Source: Turritopsis dohrnii (taxonomy: Eukaryota; Cnidaria; Hydrozoa; Anthoathecata; Oceaniidae). Taken from it: a stretch of DNA of 64,000 nt. The position numbers were made by a program, and so were the translations under genes. Below the pieces are notes generated by a model. That model was not told the origin of the DNA, searched no databases, and saw nothing but the letters and a program-made list of their open reading frames with translations. Positions 11,010-22,457 of the stretch are shown here, piece by piece. Position 1 is the stretch's first letter. The number at the start of each line of letters is the position of its first letter. The stretch covers positions 186,001 through 250,000 of the forward strand of contig BQMF02000276.1 in the NCBI GenBank assembly GCA_027922465.2, in the 5' to 3' direction.

Positions 11010-12171
11010 GGAATTTATTCCGATTTGTTAATTTTTCTTTTCTATTTGTTTCTGAATTCAATAATCTTATTCACTTCATATCTGCCATAAAATAACGAGC
11101 ATAAAACCTTTTAGAAAAATTAAAGAAACTTCCAAATCTGCCGGAGCTCATGGAGTTGTTATGTAACCTGTTCAAGAACAAATTTGAGAAGGTTTGCTGG
11201 TTCATGGTTAAACGGAGCTGCTATTGCCGACTAACTATAATACAAACTAAATTTTTGTGACCAGTCTATTTTGGTGACATGAGACCAGCTTGAATGTTTC
11301 ATGAAGGTTTCTTCTAATTCAATCTCGAATGTTTTTGTTTTCTGTTTTTCAAAGAATTGTAAAAATCTAGTTTATTTGAATATATCGAAAGTTTTTTTTC
11401 TTCTTCAAACATGAAATAAAGTGAGACTACCCAATTCTCTTTAAATTGACTTCATTGTTGACTTCATGGAAACCAGTCTTCTATAAAAATAAACCTTGGC
11501 AACTTACAAGCATGTATGTCCGTCACAACAGCGCTCAAAAAGTTCAACACATTAAAAATGGGCATCTTATTTTATTTACTTTGAAATAACATTACTCGTT
11601 TTGTGTATACTTTTAGCACTTCAATTCAATTACCTTTGTCAACCACAATACTCCAATTTGTTGTAATTATAATATTCTTGGGAGATTTCGTTACAACTGT
11701 TCATAGCAATTTGTTTTTTGATTGTTTCACTGTTCAGTGAAGTTGAGTTTGGTATAATCAATTTCTATAAAGTTTATTGAATTACGATGAACTATTTGAA
11801 AAATGATAACACTTATGTACTTTGAAATTGAAAATCATAAAGTGTTAACTCGTTTTATAGTTAGTCAGTTGTTCAGGTTTTATTTAAATTCTGTACTGCC
11901 GCCATTTTTCAAAAACCCATGGTCAAACTCATATAAAAGAAATAACGCCGGCCCTCACAACGTCGCGGTAAGACCACTTGAGTGCTTTCCATAAACTTCT
12001 TTTGGAAAGATGTCAGGCGTATGTTGCTTGTATTCTGCACCCCGTTAACACACTATGTTAATCTAACGTTAATCTAATGTCGGAACGAAAAACGATCATT
12101 AATTGACGTCGAGAAAGCATCGGGGTTGGTTGAAACTAATAGCGACCTGAAGAAAAACATTTCAAAATTTC
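11010..12171. other. intergenic, no gene seen
   Basis: AT-rich sequence upstream of the receptor gene. It presumably includes its promoter, but no TATA box or other element can be singled out. No exon, RNA gene or clear repeat was found. Confidence 0.4.
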
Positions 12172-12268
12172 AAATGGTTGTATCGTAACCTTCAATGGTT
12201 ATATCGTAACCTTCCATGGTTGTATCGTAACCTTCCATGGTTGTATCGTAAGCTTCAATGATTGTATC
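12172..12268. repeat. 22-bp minisatellite, about four units
   Basis: The unit ATGGTTGTATCGTAACCTTC recurs about every 22 bases with single substitutions (GTAACC/GTAAGC, GTTGTATC/GTTATATC). Confidence 0.8.
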
Positions 12269-12462
12269 ATTACATACAAAGTTGGTTATATAACTTTGCA
12301 TTTGAGCATGATTTGAGCTATTAAAAACAATTATTCGATGCAATCATTTCTGACGTTCTTTCGACGTCATTTTCGTTATTTTTAAAACTGCATATCAACT
12401 AATACAAAAAATAATTTTGAAATGTAATTGTTATTGCTGTGCGTAGGCAGCACATACCTTAT

Positions 12463-12976
12463 CGGCCCTTTTTACGCCGGCCCTAATTTAACGGCGGCCT
12501 TTATTCCGCCACCCCAAGATTTTGCCTTAACGCCAATTAGGGCCGTTATTTACGCCTCAAAAGTAAAAAAGAAAAAAAAAATTTTTAAGCACTATTTTTC
12601 ACTTTTTCTGTTCAAATTTTAACTTATACTACAAATGTCTTCTAATATATATCATCTAATACATCGTAAGACTTAATCTATTACAGTTATTTCGTCCTCT
12701 TTTTCATTAATGCTTTCATTATTTTCTCTTATTCCCTCATCGTCATCTGACTCTACCTCTGTCTGCTTCAACTTCCCCTTCATCTGACTCTTCATTGTCT
12801 CCAAAGAGTTCTTTCACATCTAAAGTTTGTTTCATTTTTTCAAATCTAAATTTCAACTTTAAAAAATAACGCCGATTTTTTGAAAAATTTCCATTTTTTT
12901 GGCCCTTTTTACGCCGGCCCTTTTAACACCGCGCACCAAAATTAACGCCACATTAGGGCTGACGTAAAAAGGGCCG
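12463..12976. mobile_element. foldback/MITE with CGGCCCTTTTTACG ends
   Basis: The left end CGGCCCTTTTTACGCCGGCC and the right end (complement CGGCCCTTTTTACGTCAGCC) are inverted repeats that continue into a CCTAATTT/GGCG zone. Sub-copies of the ACGCCGGCCC motif also occur inside. The GC-rich ends contrast with an AT-rich middle. It codes for nothing, and target duplications are not clear. Confidence 0.6.
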
Positions 12977-14778
12977 AAAAGGTGATACGTAAGGTGTTTT
13001 AAGGTGTTTTTAACCTAGTACGTTCGTTACAATAGTGGTTTTTATGCTTCTACAGGGTGTTTCAGAAACATGGGACCAAGGATTATAACCGCCTTTATTT
13101 CAATGAATTTTTGTGATCTAGTAATAAATTTTATATGATGTATGTTTTTTAGAAACATGAAAAGTAAATGAAGAGAAAATCAAAAAAATAATTTTGGAAA
13201 AACTAATTATATTCTTAACCATCAATTAACACCAAAATTAATAGCCGTATCTTAATTGTTTAAAGGTGAAAAATCTTTTGAGTCGCTATATGCCATCTGA
13301 GACTCTCAATTAAAGCAATTGAATTTGAAAAATTTGAAACTAAAATATAATTGTTATAATTGTTTACCAGATGACAAAAATTCATTGAAATAAACGCGGT
13401 TAAGATTCTTGGGTTCAATTTTTTGAAAAAACTGTGTATGTGTTCTATTGAGTAATTTTCAGCACACGTGACGTACACGTGACGTACACGCTTTATTCTG
13501 CTGTTCTGTTTATGTTCTAGCGTTTCACTATTCCCTCAGCATTTATTTCTGTTGTCTATCCTGCAGTTGATTTCTTAATTAAACATTGTATTTAACCGTA
13601 TGAAATTTTAGTTTGTGTGTCATGTTAGTGTGTCGTATAGGGCGATAATCGTGTTGTGATATTTCAGTAGTTTTGTGCATTCCTGAACCTTTCTTATTAT
13701 ATCATGTGTGAGAGATACATTACCTAAGTCTTCTGAAGATTTATATATATTTCCCCATAGGGCGAAATATATGTTAAAACCGGCATTTACCTTCTCCTCC
13801 TTCATCATCATCATCATCTTCTCCGTTCAATTTTATAGCCGCGGTTCAGTATTGAACTTTGGCCTAGCCAGGATAGATAAGAATAGAGGCTAGTCTTTAG
13901 TGAAGTAGTGCGCCATTTTTTCGGTCAGTGCAGTTGGGCAGTAGAAGAGTTTTGCTTTGTCTCCCAGCATTTTAGATGATTCAAGAGATTCAAACGTTAA
14001 ATGATGGAAATAAAAACGTTTTAATTCAATGTTTTTCTAAAAGTTTTGTTAAAATTTTTGAATGAACGCAAGTAAAAGAGAAAAAAGGGAGATATGTCAC
14101 GGACGTTTTGTTTTTATTGATAACAATGTGAATGTTATGATGGTAATTAAATGCTTGGCTTGAACAGTAGAGCATTGAATCTGTGATTTCAGTGCAAAGT
14201 TGAAAGTTGAAAGATTTACTTTTATTTTGCATCCTGATTATAATGTAGCCCAACTAGGTATATACTGCTGAAAACACAGATGTAAATATGTAAAACCCAT
14301 ATAAAGGAAACCCTTTTTACGTGCGATGGAGAACAACCAGTTGTTAATTCAAGGAGTATATGCATAACAAGAATTGCAAATAAAAAGGCGGTGTTGTATA
14401 TGCAAAAAGAAGCCATATATATACGTAAAATATTTTAACACACACACACAGAGGATTGAGACAATAATTTGAAAGAATCTCGTTGAATGTGCCTCCTGGG
14501 ATAGTCGTGTAATCCAACAACATTCATTAAATTCCATGATTATATACTGTTTTGATATTGTATATGATATTTTATTTCGTAGAAATTATAATTAATATCA
14601 ATTTTCTTTACAAACAAACAACAAACGTAAATCAAAGCACATTCCAACATAACAGTCTGTAATTTAAATCAAGCCGAAACAAAAACTTCTACTTCCAGAT
14701 ATGCAGTGGATTTATATTTTCACTACCAAAATATTTTTCTATTTGGGATTTACGAAAGTCATTTTTAATAGTTATATA
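12977..14778. other. intergenic, no gene seen
   Basis: AT-rich sequence with no supportable exon or RNA gene. A direct repeat CACGTGACGTACACGTGACGTACACG lies near 13465-13491. A (TCA)n tract lies near 13801-13818. Confidence 0.4.
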
Positions 14779-15241
14779 ATACACGTTTTTTTTTTATTAG
14801 AACCCAGTTTATAAGAACATTTAGGCTGAAATTCGGCAAAAAATTAAGAACATCGTAAGAACATGCCCAACCTCGAAGCTAAAAAATTAGTACATGGAAT
14901 TGAGACATAAATCATTTAAAAGATAAAATATTTTTACGTTTTCAAAGTAATCGGAAAAATGCGTACAAAAGGTTTTAAAGTTCCTACAGCAATACCACTT
15001 CTACACCATCAAACTCTTTTACTCCGACGAAGTCCTCATCTCCGTCGCTGAAAAGCACCTTGTATTTTCCGATACGTGTGTTAAAATATCGAATCTATTA
15101 TAAAGGCGCAATTTTTTTCTTCAGATATTTGATTTCGTATTAAGAACGTCAATAAGAACATCTGAGGCTCAAATTTACTGAAAAAATAAGCACATCCAGG
15201 CTCAGCCAAAATTAAGGTGTTCTAATAAAAAAAAAACGTGT
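14779..15241. mobile_element. foldback element with TACACG-poly(T)-ATTAGAAC ends
   Basis: The left end TACACG-T(10)-ATTAGAAC is matched by the complement of the right end GTTCTAAT-A(10)-CGTGTA. Short TAAGAACAT-like motifs recur inside. The end structure is like that at 8466-8852 with a different core, suggesting two families of one element type. Non-coding. Confidence 0.6.
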
Positions 15242-16100
15242 ATATGTATGACATATATACTATGGTAGTATGTGAACATGTTTTTTTTAATTGAATCTGT
15301 TTATTTTGAATACTTGAATTTAATTGTATAAACTGTGTTTTTTTCTTCCCTAATTTTAAATGCTACACATAATATTTTTTATTAAAGATTGGTTTTTGAT
15401 TGCTTTTGAAAGTTATTTGCTCAAATGCCTACCCCAAAGGTTTGAGAATTTGCTTTTCTTGTTTTGTTAACCTTTATACAAATTTGATTTTATAATTTTG
15501 TAAGATAGATTGTTCTGCAAAAAGACTATATTCAGTTGTTTAAGGGGAAATATTAAGCGCATTTAGGTGTTATAGTTTTTAGCTATCTCCATAGTATATA
15601 ACTTCTAAAGTCACTTTTTAACTCCTTGGCAAAAATTAAGAGAACTCTTTGATCATGACCATGAACATCTTCATTTCATAAGTCCTTTTGTAGTATTAAG
15701 TTCAAATCCACCCTGATTAGTATGAACAGCGTTTTTATGTGAACATCAGCTTGATAGTAGATATACCACTTTAATTATATAATGATACATTTTTCTTGTT
15801 ATCAATGTATATACACACAATTATTGATAAAATGTTTGCAACTTTGGGGAAATATATAGTCGCGTTTTTGCGAATCTTGTTTTGTTTAAAAATATGCTTT
15901 CTCCATGTATTTGTTTTCTGGTTGCCATTAATTATTAAAGAGATAATAGATATCACATTATGCAGCAGTGAAAGTACGAATTAGATCAGCTGATAAAGTA
16001 AAAGGGTTACTGAATGTTGTGATAGTATTTTTAAGCTTGAGGGGATAGGAGGGGAGCTACATATGACAAGGGCGGTTTCTTTGTTTGTTTCTTTTAATCT
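15242..16100. other. intergenic, no gene seen
   Basis: AT-rich sequence between the foldback element and the dead hAT element. Nothing supportable was found. Confidence 0.4.
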
Positions 16101-16483
16101 CAGGGCCGGCGAATCTAATATGAAAGTGGGGAGAACATATATGTAGTATCTAAGTAGGCCGGTTGGTTGGGGCCGACGGCTCGAGAAAATTTTCGAATTT
16201 AGGCCTCTGAAATAGTCTTAAATATGCCCTAATTTTCGACATTTTTGATCGGATACTAATAAAAAACCTTAATGGATGCAAAACGTATACTTAATTTCTG
16301 TTTTCGGTATCTTTTTTAAAAAAGCAACCACAAAAAATCAAAAAGTACATTTTATGCAGATGAAAAGTGTTAACAGAATCGTACAAACAAATTCGTAGCT
16401 AAATTTGGAAGTTGGGCATAAACACGTCCCTGAAAGCCAATAAATACATATAATTATCCCTTAACTATAAAATAAAGTCAGAA

Positions 16484-17057
16484 TGTGCCAAAAATGTTAC
16501 ATCGATACTCTGTGGCCCCTACAAACTCGTTGCCTACATCATTTAAATCAAGTTTGTCACTGTCATTAAAATCTTTATGAACATGTAGAAATGAAAGCGC
16601 ATTAAAACGCATACTTTTCATCGTCGAGCGCAACCATGTTTTCAGTCTCCGTGCCGTTGAAAACGATCTTTTTGGAGTGGACACGATGTGGCAGGATTAA
16701 TCAACAGCAACTTTATCACGTGGACGATGTGGACGATTGGCATGAGATCTCGGGTAGCAACGGAGAATCCTTTTATAGCTTTGTGTCTTTGAAGCACGCA
16801 GCTTTCTCGTCACCAAGAACAGTTCGCAAAATGTTTGCTTCTATTCTAAGAATATCCATGTCCATACTTGTTGTCGCGTCGGTTTCAGTGAGGTTGATAG
16901 CTTCCAGCAAAAGGTTTTCTAAAGCTTGGTAAACTTCGAAACTCAGTTGATTGTAGCATTCTTTTATGGAATTAATTGCAACGTCCAAGATTTCGAAGTA
17001 AATTTCTCGGTAGTGCTCTTGAACGGTACTTGGATGGTAAGGTAACAACAACACCAC
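16484..17057 (-). pseudogene. hAT transposase fragment, C-terminal region
   Basis: Two overlapping minus-strand frames look like the C-terminal part of hAT transposases of the ZMYM1-like group. The upstream one (17057-16773) has EHYREIYFEILDVAINSI and YQALENLLLEA. The downstream one (16684-16478) has the dimerisation-type motif RSFSTARRLKTWLRSTM followed by RFNALSFLHVHKDF. They lie in different frames, so at least one frameshift separates them. The N-terminal zinc finger and the first catalytic region are gone. Position inside a TIR-bounded element supports the call. Confidence 0.6.
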
Positions 17058-17082
17058 ACTGCTTTCAATTTTTTCAAATGTC

Positions 17083-17175
17083 CAACCTCGAACCCAGGGT
17101 CTCTTGGCTTTTTGATATACGAATGGTGGCTATATCCGTATATCGAAAAGGTAAGAGACCCTGGGTTCGAGGTTG
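17083..17175. repeat. 93-bp palindromic element, CAACCTCGAA...TTCGAGGTTG
   Basis: The two arms CAACCTCGAACCCAGGGTCT and its complement pair perfectly. AAATGTC occurs on both sides (17076-17082 and just after the right arm), a possible 7-bp target duplication. Relatives lie at about 28673-28728, 36477-36542 and 40862-40934. Confidence 0.65.
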
Positions 17176-17352
17176 TGAAATGTCAAAATGAGGGCTCACG
17201 ACAATATCATACGCATTACATTTGGAGGATTCTCGAAAAGAGATTACAACTCAAAAATTCCGCATGATGGAACGAGGGAAGTAAAAAAAACCTCAAAAGA
17301 ATTTTTTTTTCTTAGCAAAAAAGTGGGGGCCTCTGTGGATTCGCCGGCCCTG

Positions 17353-17883
17353 TTGAAGGTTCGTGGAAATGGCCATCCAAGTAAACAAAGCGGTTGCTAG
17401 AACTGGTGCAGACATCGCAAGGAATGGATCAGTTTTAGGTCCTTTGTGGATACTTTTGGTTACATGGAAACACATTACCATCATCACACCTCCATCATCA
17501 TGTGATGTAATACAACAACACGATTGGCTAACGTTTGTCATTTCCTCAATGATGTTCGCGTAATGAGAACCAATTATTAGTTGGCGATGATGAACAGCTT
17601 GGTTTTTTGGAGCTATAAAAAATTAAAAAAATAATATTCTACCCATAATCCTAAGTATCAAATGAGATTCGGTACCGTCAGAAATCCTCTTTCGATATCT
17701 TCAATCTTGCGGAAGGACGTGATTCGAAGCCGAAGGTTTCTAGGACGTTACCAGGAACGATAAGTATATATATATCGAACCCGTGTGCAATATTTCTCTC
17801 GTAAAAACTGTGCTCTTTAGTGCAACAACTCACTTTAACATCTCCAATTCAGCGATCTGACTAGCTAGACATCCCACACCATA
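17353..17883. other. leader region of the DIRS-like element plus unassigned sequence
   Basis: No gene. Some of the sequence just before 17884 should be the 5' terminal repeat and leader of the retroelement. The partner repeat is missing because the 3' end is truncated, so the boundary cannot be placed. Confidence 0.35.
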
Positions 17884-19206
17884 ATGGAGACAACTGTAGA
17901 TGATCCAATGTGGAGTGCTGAAGGAAGCAACAACGATGTCGACGTACCATCAAGTATGGAGAACTTCTCGGTGTCATTGAATCACCAACAGTCAGAAATC
18001 AATGACTTGAAGGAAAGTTTGAAAGCTTTGCATGCTTCGATGCAAACATTGATTCAGGTACAACAACAGCATACCTCCACCAGCCTTAATATCTCCGATG
18101 AGACTCGGCTGATGATGGAAAGCAACCTTAATGCCTCGTCAGAGGCTCGGTTCAAAAACAGTGGCATTAGTGTCAACAACTGTAACCTTAATGCCCAATT
18201 TGGAGCTCGGTTACGCCAGCGGCCCTCACAAGGAGATCATGGCTTTGCGGTCCCACAGACACCATCACCATCATTATGCAGCAACCCACCAGCCGCGGTT
18301 CAACCAGAAAACATTGGAGATGATATTTTATCTATTGATGGATCCAATGCTTTTTTGCAGCAGACAACACAAGGGATAGATGCGGTGTCAAACAACTCAC
18401 GATCAGATGGTGCCGACAAAGAGAATGAACAGCAGCAAACGGATGATGGAGGGCAGAATTACTGGGAATCTGCAGTAGCAGACCACCAGGAAGGTTTCTC
18501 GGCTGACGGGCCAGAGATTACTTCATCGCTGGCAGGGGCAGCCAAAATCTTTTGCTACAAACCCATGCAGGAAGAGAAGCTGAAACAGAAGTTGGCTAAG
18601 GCAGCCATTCCTGCAAACTGCCCCTACCTCATCCCTAAGAGGGTAAATGAGGAGATCTGGCCAAAAATTCAGGCTGAACGCAGAAGAGTGGACTCGGCCA
18701 TTCAGGAAATGCTAAAAATTAATGTTGCAGCCTTTTCTTTGATTCTGAAGGCTGCATCTGATCTTACTGAAAAATGGCCTGAAATTCAACAAAAGAATGT
18801 TGACATTAATAATGTCATGACTGCCCTGAAGGATTCTGTTTCCTTGTCTGGTGCAGCGATGCAGATGACTAATAAAATCAGACGGGACATGATTAAGGTT
18901 GATCTGCTAACACAGTACACCAAATTGGCATCAAATGTGGACGAGTCGTCTTCACTGCTATTTGGTGAGAGCCTTTGTGAAAGGCTCGACTCTATCAAGT
19001 AGGAGAATCACTTGAAATCCTTGCTTGATAAGAAAACTCAGGCATTCTCTTACAAGAGAAAATATCCAGAACAGTCGTCAAACTCCGGGTCCTCTTACAA
19101 AACCCCAAAGAGGACCTCCAGCCAGGGGTCCAACAGGAACAACCAAAAGGGGAACTACAGACCCCCAGCAAAGCAGGAGCGGATACAGATCCTACGGGAG
19201 CAGTAG
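17884..19206 (+). pseudogene. DIRS-like Gag-like protein with an in-frame TAG
   Basis: The first 372 codons (17884-18999) are open. After the TAG at 19000-19002 the same frame stays open to another TAG at 19204-19206. That extra part is basic and Ser/Asn/Lys-rich (YKTPKRTSSQGSNRNNQKGN), like the nucleic-acid-binding tail expected of such proteins. The N-terminal half is acidic and Gln/Ser-rich with a likely coiled coil (SEINDLKESLKALHASMQTL). The middle carries helices around NCPYLIPKRVNEEIWPKI. I infer one ancestral frame of about 440 codons with a nonsense mutation, although programmed readthrough cannot be excluded. Function is by analogy with other DIRS elements: RNA packaging. Confidence 0.65.
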
Positions 19207-19242
19207 GGGAAAAAAGAACTGAATGCTGAACAGGTAAGATAC

Positions 19243-21186
19243 ATGACAATATTAATGCAGCACTTGCAGAACCAAGTGACAAAATTTCAAGCAGGCTGTA
19301 TTTCTGGAAGGTTACATTATTGGCAAACCCTTACTACGGACCCAGAGGTCCTTGAGACAGTATCGGGACTCCGTATTCCATTAAGTGGTGACCTTTGCTC
19401 TGCAATCCCCCAATATAAATTGGGAGCTGCTGAAGAAAAATTCCTGGACCAAGAAATTGAGAGATTGCTCCAGAAAGGAGTGATCAAGGAAACCTGTCAT
19501 GAAGCTGGTGAGATCATATCACCAGTATTTGTCAGGGAAAAAGGTGACGGTGGATACCGAATGATCCTCAATCTCAAGAAACTAAATCAATTAATTGACA
19601 AGAAAAAGTTCAAAATGCAAACCTTAGCTAACATACTATGTATGGTAAGACCGGGAATGTTTATGGCAAAGTTGGACATAAAGGATGCCTATTATAGTAT
19701 ACCTATCCATCCTGATGACCAAAAGTTCTTAAAATTTGAAAGGAAAGGCAAACTTTACCAATTCACAGCCCTCCCCAATGGTTATACCGAAGGTCCTAGA
19801 AAATTCACTAAGATCATGAAACCCTCTCTCAGCAGTTTGAGGAAAAATCAAGTAGCTGTAGCAGACTACATTGATGACCTTATAACTTTAAGTGCCACAA
19901 CAAATGGATGCAGGGAAAATGTTATATCTATTATCACAATGCTGGATGGACTGGGGTTTGTTATCCATCCGGAAAAATCTGTGTTTGAGCCCACCCAAAG
20001 ACTGGAATTCCTTGGCTTTGTCATTGATACTATTAACATGACAGTAGCACTAACCCAGTCTAAAAAAGAAGCTATGATATCTCTATGTGACAGCATTCTT
20101 GAATGCAGGAACAGACTCACTATTAGAGATGTTGCAAAGTTATTGGGGAAAATATCAAGCTCCCTGTTAGGCGTTCCTTGGGGTAGATTACATTACAGGA
20201 AATTAGAGCGCCTTAAAACACAGGCCTTGAACAAGAGCCGGGGAAGATATGATCAGCTCATGAGTTTAACACAAGAATGTGTACGGGAAATACTGTGGTG
20301 GAGAAACAATGTTCTGGACAGTTATGCTCCCATTCTTCGGAGAAGTCCTGAATACACCATTACATCTGATGCTTCCCTATTTGGTTGGGGGGCATTCTTT
20401 GAAGGCCAGCGGTCTGGGGGACATTTTTCTGCGGATGAACTAGAATACAAGGTGCAAGGGTCTGATAAGACAGGGGAACAGCATATCAATGTACTGGAAA
20501 TGAAAGCAGCTTATTTTGGACTCCTCTCATTTTGCCATCACTTGCGAAAAACACACATTTTGCTGAGACTTGACAACACATCTGCAGTATCAGCTATCAA
20601 CAAGATGGGAAGCACAAAATCTATCCCTATAGATAACATGTCACAAAAAATTTGGGAGTGGGCACTGTCAACAAATAACTGGCTGACAGCCACCCATATA
20701 CCAGGCATTCAGAATGTTGAGGCAGATGAGGAGTCCAGGAGAACTGAAACCAGGACAGAATGGATGCTTAACCCTGAAGTATTCTTGCATCTGAAACAAT
20801 CACTAAACTTTGAACCGGAGGTGGATCTATTTGCCAGTAGAATAAACACACAATTGCAAAAATTTTTCTCTTTCAGACCAGACCCAGAATGTATGGCGGT
20901 TAATGCTTTTACTCAATCATGGGGAAACATTAGATTCTATGCCTTCCCACCATTTATTATTATCCCAAAAGTGATCCAGAAGATTTGGCAAGAGGGGGCA
21001 ACAGGCATCCTGGTAGTACCTGACTGGCCTAACCAGCCATGGTACAACCAGCTCTTAGACATGTCAATAACACATTGTATTCTTCCTCCCAGGCCACAAT
21101 TGCTACAACTACCACAGCAAAAAGAGGAAAGACATCCAATGGAAAAGACCCTGCAACTCAGAGCTGCGCTAGTCTGCGGTCGATAG
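19243..21186 (+). CDS. DIRS-like reverse transcriptase/RNase H
   Basis: A single 647-residue frame. The reverse transcriptase spans about residues 60-290: YRMILNLKKLN, then AKLDIKDAYYSIPIHPDD, then LPNGYTEGPRKFTK, and the catalytic YIDDLITLS (the YxDD box). RNase H follows at about residues 365-510, with TSDASLFGWGAFF supplying the first acidic residue, INVLEMKAAYFGL, RLDNTSAVSAINKMG and IPGIQNVEADEESR. The last part, EVDLFASRINTQLQKFFSF and LVVPDWPNQPWY, is typical of DIRS-type pol proteins. In these elements it copies the element RNA into DNA, which the recombinase then inserts. The reading frame has no stop or frameshift, so this part is either young or selected. It overlaps the recombinase frame by about 150 bases. 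Confidence 0.9.
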   Translation: MTILMQHLQNQVTKFQAGCISGRLHYWQTLTTDPEVLETVSGLRIPLSGDLCSAIPQYKLGAAEEKFLDQEIERLLQKGVIKETCHEAGEIISPVFVREKGDGGYRMILNLKKLNQLIDKKKFKMQTLANILCMVRPGMFMAKLDIKDAYYSIPIHPDDQKFLKFERKGKLYQFTALPNGYTEGPRKFTKIMKPSLSSLRKNQVAVADYIDDLITLSATTNGCRENVISIITMLDGLGFVIHPEKSVFEPTQRLEFLGFVIDTINMTVALTQSKKEAMISLCDSILECRNRLTIRDVAKLLGKISSSLLGVPWGRLHYRKLERLKTQALNKSRGRYDQLMSLTQECVREILWWRNNVLDSYAPILRRSPEYTITSDASLFGWGAFFEGQRSGGHFSADELEYKVQGSDKTGEQHINVLEMKAAYFGLLSFCHHLRKTHILLRLDNTSAVSAINKMGSTKSIPIDNMSQKIWEWALSTNNWLTATHIPGIQNVEADEESRRTETRTEWMLNPEVFLHLKQSLNFEPEVDLFASRINTQLQKFFSFRPDPECMAVNAFTQSWGNIRFYAFPPFIIIPKVIQKIWQEGATGILVVPDWPNQPWYNQLLDMSITHCILPPRPQLLQLPQQKEERHPMEKTLQLRAALVCGR

Positions 21187-21794
21187 TGGGACGAAAATAT
21201 GCCGATGTTGAGGTACGAGATTTAGCCCTGGCTTCTTGGTCACAGAAGACACAACAGAGCTACAACATCTACATTAGGAAATGGATGGAGTACTGTACAA
21301 AAAAGGATATCCCAGATTCTGTTGATGTGTCATATAATACTGTTTTGGCCTTCCTCATCATGTTGTTTAACGAGGAAAAAAGGGAAATGGGTTACATATT
21401 TGCAGCTCGGTCAGCATTATCAGCAATTCTTCCTTCCATGAATGGACAATCCTTTGGGAAAGACCCTTTGGTCTCTAAAGTTCTGAAGGGCATGTTTAGG
21501 CAGCGCCCTTCTCTACCCAAGCATACAGTGATTTATGACCCTAATATTGTGCTGCAATTCATCAGCAAACTGCCAACAAACACAGAATTATTGCTGGAGT
21601 TTTTAACTAAAAAACTGGTTACTTTGATCTGCCTGTTAAGTGGCCAGCGTGGACAAACCATAGGGGCGCTGAAGGTGGATTTTTGCCACCTTGCTAATGG
21701 AGTTTATACGTTCTACATTCCAGAGCTCATGAAGAATTCTCGCCCAGGGAAACACCAGGCACCCCTCGAATACAAAATATATGAATGCATTTGA
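21039..21794 (+). pseudogene. DIRS-like tyrosine recombinase, truncated
   Basis: The frame overlaps the end of the reverse transcriptase frame, as in other DIRS elements. Homology begins near VGRKYADVEVRDLALASWS. It has the core-binding region SQKTQQSYNIYIRKWMEYC and the first catalytic Arg in LLSGQRGQTIGALK. It then breaks after RPGKHQAPLEYK. The region with the H-x-x-R motif and the catalytic Tyr is missing, so no active recombinase can be made. The sequence after 21783 shows no similarity to this family. Confidence 0.8.
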
Positions 21795-22063
21795 AGAAAT
21801 CCTGAACTAAAATAACTTCAGCGATAGAGAAATTGATGATATAGTAATGTCGGCGAAGGGAATCTTTTATTTGAACAATAAGAAATAGGTCTTGAAACGA
21901 GCAGCTGAGAATATCAATAAACGAGCTATCCAAAATTGACTCTGGTTGAGACTGCCAGACGTCTTTTCTCGGTTCAATAGATTTATAACAGTTCGCTATC
22001 ACGATCTTCATTGTGTACAAACAATGTATTAGACTTTAAAAATACTCTTTCCCATACCACATA

Positions 22064-22387
22064 TCATTTCCCTATCCTGTAACGCATACTACGTATCGTT
22101 AGTCCCACAAGGTACACAGACGCCACCTTCACACCTTCAAACAACTTCTTCACGTCCTCTAATTTTTTGCCCTTTGTCGCTGGCAGAAAAAAATATAGGA
22201 ACAATAATCCAACGAATGTTATGGAAGCATAAAAACCAAACACTCCAGGCCTGGTCAGTAAATTCATCAGGTCGAGAAATGTCAGCGACACGAGTAAATT
22301 AAACGTACAATTGGTTGCAGCAGATGCAGAAACGCCCACACTACGCGCCCACCAGAGGATAGATTTCTGCATTAATAGGCATTGCAC
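22064..22387 (-). pseudogene. SLC2A13-like (H+/myo-inositol) sugar transporter, last exon, frameshifted
   Basis: On the minus strand the exon starts after a CTCAG acceptor at 22388-22389. It reads AMPINAEIYPL, then after one extra base near 22353 continues in another frame as WARSVGVSASAATNC, a hydrophobic pair of helices, and FLPATKGKKLEDVKKLFEG, ending at the stop at 22064-22066. EIYPLWARS and the P(E/A)TKGKKLE motif are hallmarks of the C-terminal end of SLC2A13/GLUT-type transporters (helices 10-12). The single-base insertion makes this copy non-functional unless it is a sequencing error. It begins exactly where Helitron sequence ends. Two further candidate exons lie upstream on the same strand at 36786-36898 and 40000-40062. 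Confidence 0.7.
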
Positions 22388-22457
22388 CTGAGTTCGAAGC
22401 AAATGCATTGCAACCCCAATCGAACGTGACTTTTTTTGGCTGATGAACTAACAGGAA

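Larger units (their letters stand above)
16101..17352 (-). mobile_element. decayed hAT transposon (ZMYM1-like transposase relic)
   Basis: The termini are perfect 15-bp inverted repeats, CAGGGCCGGCGAATC at 16101 and its complement ending at 17352, a typical hAT-style end. Flanking octamers TTTAATCT and TTGAAGGT match at only five of eight positions, so the 8-bp duplication has eroded. A broken transposase lies inside on the minus strand, and a 93-bp palindromic element is inserted at 17083-17175. The element is too short and too disrupted to be autonomous. Confidence 0.65.
17884..21783 (+). mobile_element. DIRS-like (tyrosine recombinase) retrotransposon, 3'-truncated
   Basis: The order Gag-like frame, reverse transcriptase/RNase H frame and overlapping tyrosine-recombinase frame is the DIRS-order arrangement, which uses a recombinase in place of an integrase. 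The reverse transcriptase is complete and open. The Gag-like frame has one in-frame TAG, and the recombinase ends in unrelated sequence after 21783 before its catalytic C-terminal half. No methyltransferase domain was noticed. The copy cannot transpose on its own. Confidence 0.85.

Noticed and set aside
21727..22020. 97-codon minus-strand frame at the truncated end of the DIRS-like element
   Set aside because: Its N-terminal half is unassigned sequence and the other half is antisense to the recombinase frame. No family pattern.
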